In this document: piece after piece, positions 33,072-42,396 of the stretch
How the letters are laid out: each line of letters begins with the position of its first letter
How positions within the stretch are numbered: the first letter of the stretch is position 1
Translations under genes and position numbers: made by a program
Assembly (NCBI GenBank): GCA_032719365.1
Contig: CM064872.1
Coordinates: 44,624,252-44,688,251, forward strand
Direction: 5' to 3'
DNA length: 64,000 bases
DNA from: Prinsepia uniflora
Lineage: Eukaryota > Streptophyta > Magnoliopsida > Rosales > Rosaceae
The notes under the pieces: generated by a model
The model's input: the letters and a program-made list of their open reading frames with translations, nothing else
Told to the model about the DNA's origin: nothing
Database searches by the model: none

Positions 33072-33798
33072 AGTACTATCCCCGCGCCTTCCGTGAGGCA
33101 AAAGAGATCGAGTTCTTGCAGTTCCAGTAGGGGAACTCGACTGTTACGGAGTACGAGCAGCGATTTCAGAGATTGTCCAGGTTTGCAGACATTTATGTAT
33201 GGACAGAGGCAGACTGGTGCCTCCGTTTTGAGCAAGGTCTGAGAGGCGATATCCAAGCTATGGTGACCTCCTCTGCGATGATTTTCTCTACACTTCGAGA
33301 GTTGGCCGATGTTTCGGCCAGGGTGGAGACCAGCCGGGCCAACCGCCAACAGGAGGTTAATTCAGGACGACGCAGAGACCGTTATTTTTCTGCACCCTTG
33401 GGCACAAGGCCCCGAAGGGAGGTCGGTTCAGCGGAGGACAGTCATGCTACAGTGGTGGATCATCGAGTAGTGTTCGGTCTGGCAGATATGAGAGAGTCCG
33501 CGGAGCTGGATACAGTATACCGTAGTAGAGTGGCACTTCTTTGGGGTCTACAAATTGGATGAACCACCTGACATGCTATACTTGTGGTGATTCTGGACAT
33601 ATCTCGAGGGGATGCCCATAGTGGTCGAGTGGTAGTGCAGTAGGACAGACACCGAGTACCGTGTCAGACGCTTCCAGGGGCAGAGGACAGAGTGGTTATC
33701 GAGGCGATCGTGGGGGACCGCGAGGACGTGGTCGTGGAGCAGGGCCCTAGGCTCGAGTTTTCGTAATTACTAGGCAGGAGGCCAGGACTGCTCCCGAG
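33072..33798 (+). pseudogene. Element D gag, C-terminal part with zinc knuckle
   Basis: It continues the gag domain (REAKEIEFLQFQ, a stop, then VTEYEQRFQRLSRFAD and a CLRFEQGLRGDIQ segment). After a frame change near 33500-33560 a CX2CX4HX4C knuckle is readable as CYTCGDSGHISRGC. Gly/Arg-rich sequence follows, then ARVF before the protease. At least one stop and one frameshift make it non-functional. Confidence 0.8.
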
Positions 33799-34313
33799 GT
33801 GGTGACAGGTACACTAACTATCTCTGATGTGTCTGTACGTGTATTGATGGACCCGGGAACCACCCATTCTTTTATTTCACGAGGTTGTGCTGGGTTATTG
33901 GATCGAGAGTTATCTGTACTTGAGGATGACTTAGGTGTTGGTACCCCGACTGGGGATGTGTATGTAGTTAACCAAGTGTTAAGGAACTTCCCAGTTAGGA
34001 TAGGGGACTTTGAGTTACTGGAATATCTGATAGTGTTAAATTTACATGACTTTGATGTGATTCTTGGTATGGATTGGTTGTCCAAACATGGGGCACTGAT
34101 GGACTGTAGTAAAAAGAGAGTGTTGATCCGAAGTCCGGCCGTGCCTGACTTGACCTTCCAAGGAGACGTCATGAATTCTTCACCAAGAATTGTTTCAGCC
34201 CTCACGACTCGAAAGTTACTGAAGACGGGTTGTTAATGGTACCTAGCTCGTGTATTGGACACGAGTATTGCGACACCAAGAATGAAAGATATACCGATGG
34301 TACGGGACTTCCC
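33799..34313 (+). pseudogene. Element D aspartic protease
   Basis: The retropepsin-type active site reads LMDPGTTHSFIS, keeping the catalytic Asp. It is followed by VGTPTGDVYVVNQV, LLEYLIVLNLHDFDVILGMDWL and IRSPAVPDLTFQG, the usual chromodomain-gypsy protease-to-RT region. A TAA stands at 34234-34236. The open stretch then leads to DFPDV, where a Cassandra element is inserted at AGATG (34314-34318). Protease and RT share a frame. Confidence 0.8.
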
Positions 34314-34318
34314 AGATG

Positions 34319-34976
34319 TGTCAGGACCCGACCCTCCTCGATTAGGACCCGACTCTAGCACCATATTGTCTCACGGTGCAACTTCCCAGAGGGCCACCCA
34401 TCATGAAATTGCACCAGCCTCAAATAGCTTAATTTTGGGGTTCCCCAGGAATCCAAACCAATGAGCTTCTTCCAGAAGGCCTAGTGCTAGATAGGTGTGT
34501 GCCTACACCTTTAAGGCACACCATCATCCTCTCCCAGACCATTCCCCCTTGCAGGACTGTGGAATTGTTCACCGTGGTCTTACAATCCACCCCCCTTAGG
34601 GCCCAGCGTCCTCGCTGGCACACTTCCCGGTCGGGGTCTAGTTCTGATACCTATTTGTCAGGACCCGACCCTCCTCGGTCAGGACCCGATTCATCTAGCA
34701 TCATATTGTCCGCTTTGGGCCTCGCCCTCACGGTTTTGTTTTTAGGAGCTCACGGTGCAACTTCCCAGGGGGTCACCCATCATAAAATTGCACCAGCCTC
34801 AACTCGCTTAACTTTGGTGTTCCCCAGGAATCCAAAGCCAGTGAGCTTCCAGAAGGCCTAGTGCTAGATAGGTGTGTGCCTACACCTTTAAGGCACACCA
34901 CCATCCTCTCCCTGACCATTCCCCCTCGCAGGTATGTGGGATTGTTTATCATTCCCTCCAGGACATGGGTCTTACA
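34319..34976 (-). mobile_element. Complete Cassandra TRIM in element D pol
   Basis: LTRs 34319-34584 (266 bp) and 34656-34976 (321 bp) flank a 71-bp internal domain. That domain holds a PPT (minus TAAGGGGGGTGGAT) and a decayed PBS (GGTATCAGAAC). Perfect AGATG duplications flank it (34314-34318, 34977-34981). LTRs begin TGTCAGGACCCGACC on the + strand and contain 5S-like segments. The left LTR has lost about 60 bp. Removal restores the pol reading at DFPDV/FPEDLPG. Confidence 0.93.
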
Positions 34977-34981
34977 AGATG

Positions 34982-35886
34982 TGTTTCCAGAAGATCTACC
35001 AGGACTGCCCCCACCCTGAGAGATTGAGTTTACTATCGAGCTACTTCTAGGGACCAGACCTATTGCACAAGCACCATATCGTATGGAACCAACAGAAATG
35101 AGGGAACTAAGAGAACAACTACAGGAGTTACTCAAGTTGGGATTCATCCGGCCTAGTATGTCGCCGTGTGGAGCACTAGTCCTATTCATGAGGAAAAAAG
35201 AGGGTAGTCTCAGACTGTGTGTGGATTACCTGCAGTTAAATAAGGTAATAGTGAGAAATAAGTATCCTTTACCCCGGATAGACGACCTATTCGACCATTT
35301 GAAGGGAGCAAGTTACTTTTCAAAGATCGACTTGAGGTCAGGATATCATCAGTTACGGATCGCCGAGGGAGACGTTCCGAAGACAGCATTCCAGACCAGG
35401 TATGGGCATTTTGAGTTTTTAGTGATGCCCTTTGGTTTGACCAATGCACCCGCAGCTTTTATTTATTTGATGAATCGAGTGTTTAAGTCCTATTTAGATA
35501 GGTTTGTAATTGTGTTTATTAATGACATCCTGGTATATTCAAAAAGTGCGAGGGCATACGAGAAACATCTAAGGTTGGTGCTGACAAGGTTGAGGAAAGC
35601 CCAGTTGTTCGCTTAGTTTAGCAAGTGCCAATTTTGGTTGAATAGCGTTGGCTTCCTAGGCCGTGTTATTTCGGTCGAGGAGATTAGTGTGGACCCCCAA
35701 AAGACAGAGGCAATCACTAATTGGGAACAACCTAATACAGTGACGGAGGTTCAAAGCTTCCTTGGTTTGGCGGGGTATTACAGACGTTTTATGGAAAGCT
35801 TCTCTACCATTGCAGCTCCCTTAAACCGCTTGACGAGGAAAGGGGTTAACTTTTTTTGGACAGAGTACTGCGAAAATAGTTTTTAG
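34982..35886 (+). pseudogene. Element D reverse transcriptase, active site altered
   Basis: RT runs from EIEFTIELLLG through APYRMEPTEMRELREQL, GFIRPSMSPCGA, KKEGSLRLCVDY, PLPRIDDLFDHL, FSKIDLRSGYHQL and MPFGLTNAPAAF to the YxDD box, then FLGRVIS and FLGLAGYYRRFMESF. The box reads FINDIL: the first catalytic Asp of the DD pair is Asn (AAT at 35521-35523). Stops lie at 35614 (AxFSKC) and 35884. The frame is otherwise kept, so damage is mostly by substitution. This would have copied RNA to DNA in the particle. Confidence 0.88.
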
Positions 35887-36550
35887 GAATTAAAGGAAAG
35901 GTTGACCACTGCTTCTGTTTTGGCCTTACCGAGTGATGGTGAGGAGTTTGTGGTTTATAGCGATGCATCCTTACAGGGTCTGGGATATGTGTTGATGCAG
36001 CACGGAAGAGTTATAGCTTATGCCTCCCGACAGTTGAAGCCACATGAGGTGAACTATCCGACTCATGACTTGGAGTTAGCAGCGGTGGTGTACACTCTAA
36101 AGATTTGGAGACACTACTTGTACGGGGAGACGTGTAAGATTTATATCGACCATCAGAGTTCAAAGTATATTTTCACTCAGAAGGAGTTGAATCTGAGACA
36201 GAGAAGATGGCTAGAACTAATTAAAGACTACGACTGCACCATTGAGTATCACCCTGGAAAAGCGAATGTTGTGGTAGACGCCTTAAGTAGGAAGGTGGTT
36301 GGTTCGGTTGCCCATCTACATATAATCTACTTGTTGTTGCTAGTGGAACTCCGACGGACCGGAGTTAGTCTTGGAATGGATGAGGATGGAGCTCTTTTAG
36401 CGAGCTATCATGTGAGGCCCTTATTGCTGGATCGGATCCGAGACGCTCAACTTCGTGACGCATCCTTATACCTCATCAGATTGGGAGTCGAAGCCGGGGA
36501 AAGACATGATTTCACCATTAGAGACGACGGTGCGGTTTTGAAATAGTAAC
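35887..36550 (+). pseudogene. Element D RNase H
   Basis: Gypsy RNase H follows RT in the same frame: VYSDASLQGLGYVLMQ, IAYASRQLKPHEVNYPTHDLELAAVV, IWRHYLYGE, YIDHQSSKYIFTQKELNLRQRRWLELIKDYD and YHPGKANVVVDALSRK. The acidic residues in SDAS, DLELA and DALSR are present, though D-H-Q differs slightly from other copies. Two consecutive stops (TAGTAA from 36544) separate it from integrase. The open stretch is 214 codons long. Confidence 0.85.
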
Positions 36551-37389
36551 GGCTGTGCGTGCCAGAGGATACGGCACTGAGGACTGAAATACTTGAGGAA
36601 GATCACATTTCGACCTATGCCATGCATCCTGGGGGAAATAAAATGTATCGAACACTTCGAGAATATTACTGGTGGGCAGGAATGAAACGAGAGATTGCGG
36701 ACTTCGTATGTCGGTGTTTGATCTGCCAACAGGTGAAAGCTGAACCACAGAGACCTTATGGACCCCTGCAGCCCCTCCCAATTCCCGAGTGGAAGTGGGA
36801 CCATATTATAATGGACTTCATATTTAAGCTACCGACTACCCGAAGTGGATTTGATGGTGTTTGGGTAATCGTGGATCGCCTTACTAGGTCGGCGCACTTC
36901 CTACCCGTGCGCGAAATCTTTAAGCCCAACTGACTAGCACAGTTGTTTATTGATGAGATAGTCTGATTGCATGGTACGCCTGAGTCTATTGTGTCAGATC
37001 GAGATCCGCGATTTACATCGAGGTTTTGGTAGAGCTTACAGAGAGCCCTTGGTACGAGATTGCATTTCAGCACAGCGTTTCACCCTCAAACTAATGGGCA
37101 ATCAGAGAGAACCATCCAGGTTTTGGAAGATATGATGAGAGCATGTGTGTTACAGTTCCAAGGTACTTGGGATACCTTCTTACCTTTGATGGAATTTGCT
37201 TATAATAACAGTTACCAGGCGAGCATCGGGATGGAACCATTTGAGGCACCATATGGGCGACAGTGCAGAACACCCTTGTGCTGGACTGAGATTGGTGAGA
37301 GGGCATTGTTGACATCAGAACTCATGAACGTGACCCAAGAAAAAGTCAAGACCATCATGGAGCGACTGAAGGCAGCTCAGAATCGTTAA
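36551..37389 (+). pseudogene. Element D integrase
   Basis: The N-terminal HHCC finger is seen as AMHPGGNKMYRTL with CLICQQVKAE. The DDE core has WDHIIMDFIFKLP (first Asp), SDRDPRFTSRFW (second Asp) and NGQSERTIQ (Glu), in order. In-frame stops interrupt at 36931, about 36964, about 37030 and 37387, mostly where an Arg or Gln codon could have mutated by C-to-T. Integrase would insert the cDNA copy. All three acidic residues survive, but the frame does not. Confidence 0.87.
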
Positions 37390-37805
37390 AAGAGCTACGC
37401 AGATCGTAGAGTGCGGGCTCTTGAGTTTGAGGTAGGAGACTGGGTATTTCTGAAACTATCGTCGTGGAAAGGCATAGTTCTTTTTGGAAGACGACGGAAA
37501 CTAAGCCCTCGGTATATCAAACTATATGAGATAGTGGAGAGAGTCGGCAAAGTGGCGTACCGACTGGACATGACTCCGGAGTTAACACGAGTGCATAATG
37601 TCTTCCTTGTGTCAATGCTTCGGAAATATGTGCGGGACAGACTTGAGTTTTGAAGAACAATCAGTATAGATCCTGGATTGGAAATAGAAAGTCCTAAGGA
37701 ACTAGACCATTCTGTTAGTGAAAGTTTTGTGAAGAAATTCTCTTGTGGAGGAAGCAACATGGGAACCGGAAGCCTTGATGAGAGAACAATACCCCTATTT
37801 GTTTG
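37390..37805 (+). pseudogene. Element D GPF/Y and chromodomain-like C-terminus
   Basis: KSYADRRVRALEFEVGDWVFLKLS, LSPRYIKLYEI and RVHNVFLVSMLRKY match the gypsy GPF/Y region; the GPFEI box is changed to KLYEI. After a stop at 37651, another frame shows EEATWEPEALMREQYPYLFG near 37740-37805. This is the C-terminal signature of Tekay/Del-type chromodomains, which recognise histone marks. Homology ends abruptly where the truncated 3' LTR begins. Confidence 0.8.
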
Positions 37806-39621
37806 GGTCATGGTCGTGGGTCACGGCAACTCAGGTTTCTAGTTTTTCGGTAGAGACCAACCGAACGGCCGTGCAGGTTCTTGGTAGAGACCAACCGAAC
37901 AGCAGTGCACGTTCTCAGTAGGGATCGACCGAATGACAGAGATGATGACGTCCTCATGATGATGTCATACTGACATCATGATGACATCATCTTGTTAGAA
38001 ATGTCAGACCAGGGACCAATCAAGGACTGACACATGTCATCTGACACATGTTAGAGAGTGACGTCATGTTGACGTTAGAGGTACTGTAGCAACGTTGACT
38101 AGGCATGTGGGGCGTATCTAAATAGTGATTTTGGTGGGGCTAGCACCATTTTCAAGGTTTCGACGATGCGAATCCAATGGCGGTGGTTTCGTGTCGATCG
38201 AAGATCATTAGGTTGGTCAAATTGAAGGAATTATCCTCAGGAAGCGTGTTTGGAATGCGTTCATGGGCCGGTTTTGTTCTAAGGTTGGATGCTAGACCTA
38301 GTAGGGTCAATTAGTGACCCTTAAGTGTATTTGGGCAAGCCTGGAGATTATGTTTAGCTTTAGAACAGGTGTAGCTGGTTCGTTAGCTCTGCAAGGACTA
38401 GCTGTGAGTGGACCGTTGATTTTATAATGAAATGCATGGATAACCGTTTTACTTGTTTTCTAAATTGTTTTACGCTAAATATTTTATAATTGTGGAATTT
38501 GATGTTTAGATTACTGATTTTTAGAAATGCACGAATTTACGTGAAAATGGTAGTATCGGCTTGAAACCCATTTGGCGACCGTTGACTCGGATTTGGGGGA
38601 GTCAACGGTGTTTCGAAATGATTTTTGAACTAAACGAATGAGCTAGTGATTTGGGACATTTGGTCCAAAGGTTTGGTTTGTAAAGAAATTCTGGGTAAAG
38701 GTTTTGACACAGTTTGAAAAGACGGATTTCAAAGGTTTTCATACGTATATGCATATACCCTTCCAACTTGCGGATTGGTCTCCTCCAGACGTTGACCTGA
38801 AGAGTCACGATCCACTACCCGGATGTGTAATCCCCATAGGGAACACATTCCGAGAGTGGGAGATACGATATGGTCTCGGACTGGGTCCGGAGATGGTCAT
38901 CTAGGCGTCGGGGACCCTGGATATTGGACAGAGCCTCCTAGATGCAGAATTCCTGGGAGTAGACTCGGAGTGAGGCCCGGAGTGGTGTGCATACCTTTAG
39001 ATTTGAATCGTGACCTATATCGGGGATTTGTTCCCTAAGGGCTGTGTGCCCCGAGTTGGCATCGAACATGCCAAGGAAGGGATATGTGGATACATAGTTA
39101 CATTTGATTTGATGTTACGCGTGCCAAGATATATTTTTGTATAGATATACGTATATGTATAGAAATTATATATGTTTTTATAACTGATTGTATTTCTACG
39201 CTTTCTATTGAATGCGTGCATGTTTATAGAAACGAAGGGTTAGAATATTTATATGTTCAAATGAATTTATAACTGCTTTATTTTTGGTCCACTCATACTT
39301 TGACTGTTTTCTTGACCCTTCAGGAGAGGAAACCGAGGAAGGTATCGACTCCAGGGCCTAGGCATAAATATCACCGTTGCGTTTGGACCACCATGAGGGG
39401 TAGGAGTTATCTTTATTTGTATTAGTACGAACATAATGCTCATTTCCCTTGTCTGATATTATGTTGTATTAAACACACCGGTATGTATCTAGAACCCCCA
39501 GTAGGAGTATTTGTGTTAATAAAACCGTAGGAAGGGTATTTGTGGTTTTTGAGTTAATTTTCAGACGGGAGAAGACCTTTCCCTCGGTGGTCCCCAGGGG
39601 AGAACGGGGCGGGTCCTGTCA
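37806..39621 (+). repeat. 3' LTR of element D, first ~1 kb missing
   Basis: Aligns with 27974-29833 from GGTCATnGTCGTGGGTCACGG onwards and ends GGGTCCTGTCA. The PPT and the U3 start are deleted. The junction lies in the short shared word GGTCAT.GTCGTGGGTCACGG, or the homology begins there. It contains its own cassette at 38404-39323. Confidence 0.88.
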
Positions 39622-40496
39622 CCTGTTTCCAATTTAGGCATAAGGGTACACCTTCGTAATCCAATTCCACAAGGAGGATACTGTGATCAAGATTAAATCC
39701 TCTTGACGCACTCGGCTTTCCTCAGAATCATCTGATCGCTGCTGAGTTTTCGTCAACTCATCTTAGTCATCTCTGTTGGGTCTTCCTCAATCACAACTCA
39801 GTGGAGATGATGTGGAAACTTGATACAATTCGCACCGTCCAAAGCTCATCGTCTAGTAAACACCGAACGTGAGCACACTACTACCAAATCGCAAACCTCT
39901 GCTCATACCAAGCTAACAACCAATCTCTTGCTCATGTCGGAGGAACTCTACCTCCCTCGTAACTCAACAACACTGGGTGAAAACTACGTGAGAAACGTTC
40001 CTCGAACGTCGCCCAATGCTCAACATTCTCAACCACAACCCTCTATAGCATTGTCTGCCACAACCTCGCGCAGACTAACCCAAGAAACACTCCGCTATCG
40101 AGACTTCGTACTCAGGCGGGAAACTCATAGCTTGTTCCAACTGCTCTATACTAACCGGACCCTGTCCGATCCACAAGTACCACTCTCCTGGTAACTTGTC
40201 CAACTAGTTTCAACTAGGGTCATCCACAACCTCGGCTTCTCCTTGCAGCACACCTAACCTGACCATCCAACGGTCTCAACTCTAAAAACTCGTCACATCG
40301 GGACCTAGTCCACCAACACACTGCATTTTCCAACCGCTGGCACATAAGGAACTCTGCCCTACATGGGTCTACTCAGCCCTACTCGGGTCTAACATTGCTC
40401 AGCCATGGCATAGGACGCCAAACGTAAGCTAACCGAGGTTCATTTCCACTAAACTCTCCTAATCTTACTCAAACTATCAAGTTGATGATGGGTTGT
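39622..40496 (-). mobile_element. Element C internal domain, piece 3 (non-coding)
   Basis: 875 bp between element D and an Athila-type solo LTR. The + strand is C/A-rich like 12751-15053, with no retroelement motifs. The open frame at 39820-40194 shows no recognisable domain. Confidence 0.45.
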
Positions 40497-40945
40497 TGAT
40501 AGGTCATAATTTGTGCATGTTTTATCCATGATTTAATATCCTTTCCGTATGTTTTGTTAATATTTTGTTCTATGAAATTGGATAAAATAATATATTTTGT
40601 GAGAAATGTGTAGATCAAATAGAGCTTGGAATTATGAGAATTTGAGCGAAAGAATCACCTAAATCGGAGTTGAACCGAAGAAGTTATGAAGGAAAGAAGA
40701 TTGCATAGGAAGGCTTTGCATCTTTAATTCCGGATTTGCCTCCTTTTTTAGGTTAATTTCAAGTTCCTTCCACATTTATTCTCCATATTGTATAGGGATT
40801 TTAGTCCTATTTCCTTTTGTATTCTTATTTTTAATTCTTTTACTTGTAGGAAAGGTTTTAATTAGATTTCTTAATTAATTAGGAAGCCTTTTCCCTATAG
40901 AATTGAATTTAAAACTCCTATTTTTAAGAGGATTACTTATTCTTT

Positions 40946-40954
40946 TATAAATAG
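40946..40954 (+). promoter_or_regulatory. TATA box of Athila-family solo LTR
   Basis: TATAAATAGAGGC follows a T-rich tract, the same context as in the element A LTR. Confidence 0.6.
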
Positions 40955-41770
40955 AGGCATTATGGTTTATTGTATGGGGGGCCGAATTTACCTTCCTAGG
41001 TCCCAAAACTTTGTCAAAATTCATACTCAATTTATATACATAGTCTAGCCGTATTTTATTATTTTTTTACGCTTTTGGATTCAAGCTTGTGCTAAGGAGG
41101 ACGTGAGGCTTGGGACAAGAAGAGTGTGTGAGCCCCTTTTCCTACTCCTTGCTATTCTTTAGTATTTTTGTTTATTTATTCTCTTATCGTTTTATGTTTC
41201 TTATGCATTTAATTATGTTATTCGTTAATTCAATAATGTTTGAGTAGTGTAATTAGGTCTGGGGTTACTTGAAGCCCTAACCATGTTAGTTCCTACATAG
41301 ATTTCTAGCTCTTGATTATGATGGTTATGCATGCCTGGATTTGTTGGATTACTGCGCTTCATGAACTCAATTTATACTTATAAGCTGAGTTACCTTATTT
41401 GTGTATAATTGTGGATGTAATTGCTCGACGGATCACCTTGATGTTTTTGTTCACCCTGCAATTTATGGCATCACGTTTAAGAGGGGGAATCGTATTCGTA
41501 ATCTAAACTCATGACTTCCTAGGTCTGCACATCACTTTTCTAGGGATAGTGTAGTGTCATTAAATCTTCTTTATGTTTCATGCATTATCACGCACCATCA
41601 GTAATAGTTGTTTAAGGGCGAGCACATCACGCATAAACATGCAATCTAAGAGAATATAATATGTGTGGGGTGAGCCTTAGCCGGACCCTTGCACGGGCAA
41701 TTAATTCAGATACATGCAAAGTAATCTAATCAAGGAAATCTAACGGAACTATAATTGGTAAAGGTGGATA

Positions 41771-41846
41771 GAAACCCTAGCTCGACTTAGTTAATTTTAG
41801 TTAATTTACTTACATTCATTTAACGCGACAACAACCCCCCACCACC

Positions 41847-41877
<31 letters not shown>

Positions 41878-41940
41878 GAAACCGTAGCTCGACGTAGTTA
41901 ATTTTAGTTAATTTACTTACATTCATTTAACGCGACAACA
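41771..41940 (+). repeat. Direct duplication separated by a 29-C run
   Basis: A roughly 63-bp block (GAAACCnTAGCTCGAC to AACGCGACAACA) occurs at 41771-41833 and 41878-41940. Between them is CCCCCCACCACCAA and then 29 consecutive C (41849-41877). Each block ends in a C run. Confidence 0.9.
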
Positions 41941-42135
41941 CCCCCCCCTATTTTCATTTTAATTGCTCCACTTAAGTCAATGGAGTTAAACGGAATTGGA
42001 TATCATTGAGCAAGTCTTCGTGGGATCGACCTTTGCTTGCATCTATATTATCTACACGTCTTGTGCTGTTACAAAGTTTATTACACGTAAAGGTTTTGCC
42101 TAGTACATCTTTTGTGCTTGGTAAAATTTCTATCA

Positions 42136-42212
42136 GCTGTTTTCCTCGTAGACACATCACATCTGACACATATGTAATACTTCAAGAGCAACCCAGTCCT
42201 CTGATACCAAGC
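42136..42212 (-). mobile_element. Element C internal start with PBS
   Basis: The minus strand has TGGTATCAGAGG (42198-42209), a Met-tRNA PBS with the last base changed, 3 bp from the LTR end at 42213. It marks the 5' end of element C. Confidence 0.75.
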
Positions 42213-42396
42213 TGACACGACCCATCCCAATCCTCCTTGGATTAACAGGGGATGTACCTTGCTCCTGTCTGACACCTCGTCCTAGACCAGGGATACACCT
42301 AAACCCTTTCAGGGCTACTAGAGTATGCCAGGATCTGTGGCGACATGTGATGTCTTGGTCTTTACTACAGCTCGCATCCGCTATCAGCTTTAAGGG
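42213..42396 (-). repeat. 5' LTR of element C, U5 end
   Basis: On the minus strand this is the last 184 bp of the LTR, ending GGGTCGTGTCA. It is cut at AAGGG by the LTR at 42397 and resumes at 45618. Confidence 0.75.

Larger units (their letters stand above)
26968..39621 (+). mobile_element. Element D: Tekay/Del-like chromodomain gypsy element, decayed
   Basis: Order is 5' LTR, Met-tRNA PBS, gag, protease, RT, RNase H, integrase, GPF/Y-like and chromodomain-like tail, then a 5'-truncated 3' LTR. A solo LTR interrupts gag and a complete Cassandra interrupts pol, each with a perfect 5-bp duplication. About 1 kb of U3 with the PPT and the end of the internal domain is deleted at the 3' side. 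No target duplication of D itself is visible. Confidence 0.88.
40497..42135 (+). mobile_element. Athila-family solo LTR
   Basis: TGATAGGTCATAA to TTTCTATCA, 1639 bp. Flanks GTTGT (40492-40496) and GCTGT (42136-42140) are a target duplication with one mismatch. Large parts match the element A LTR. A TATAAATAG box lies at 40946-40954. No internal domain. Confidence 0.88.
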
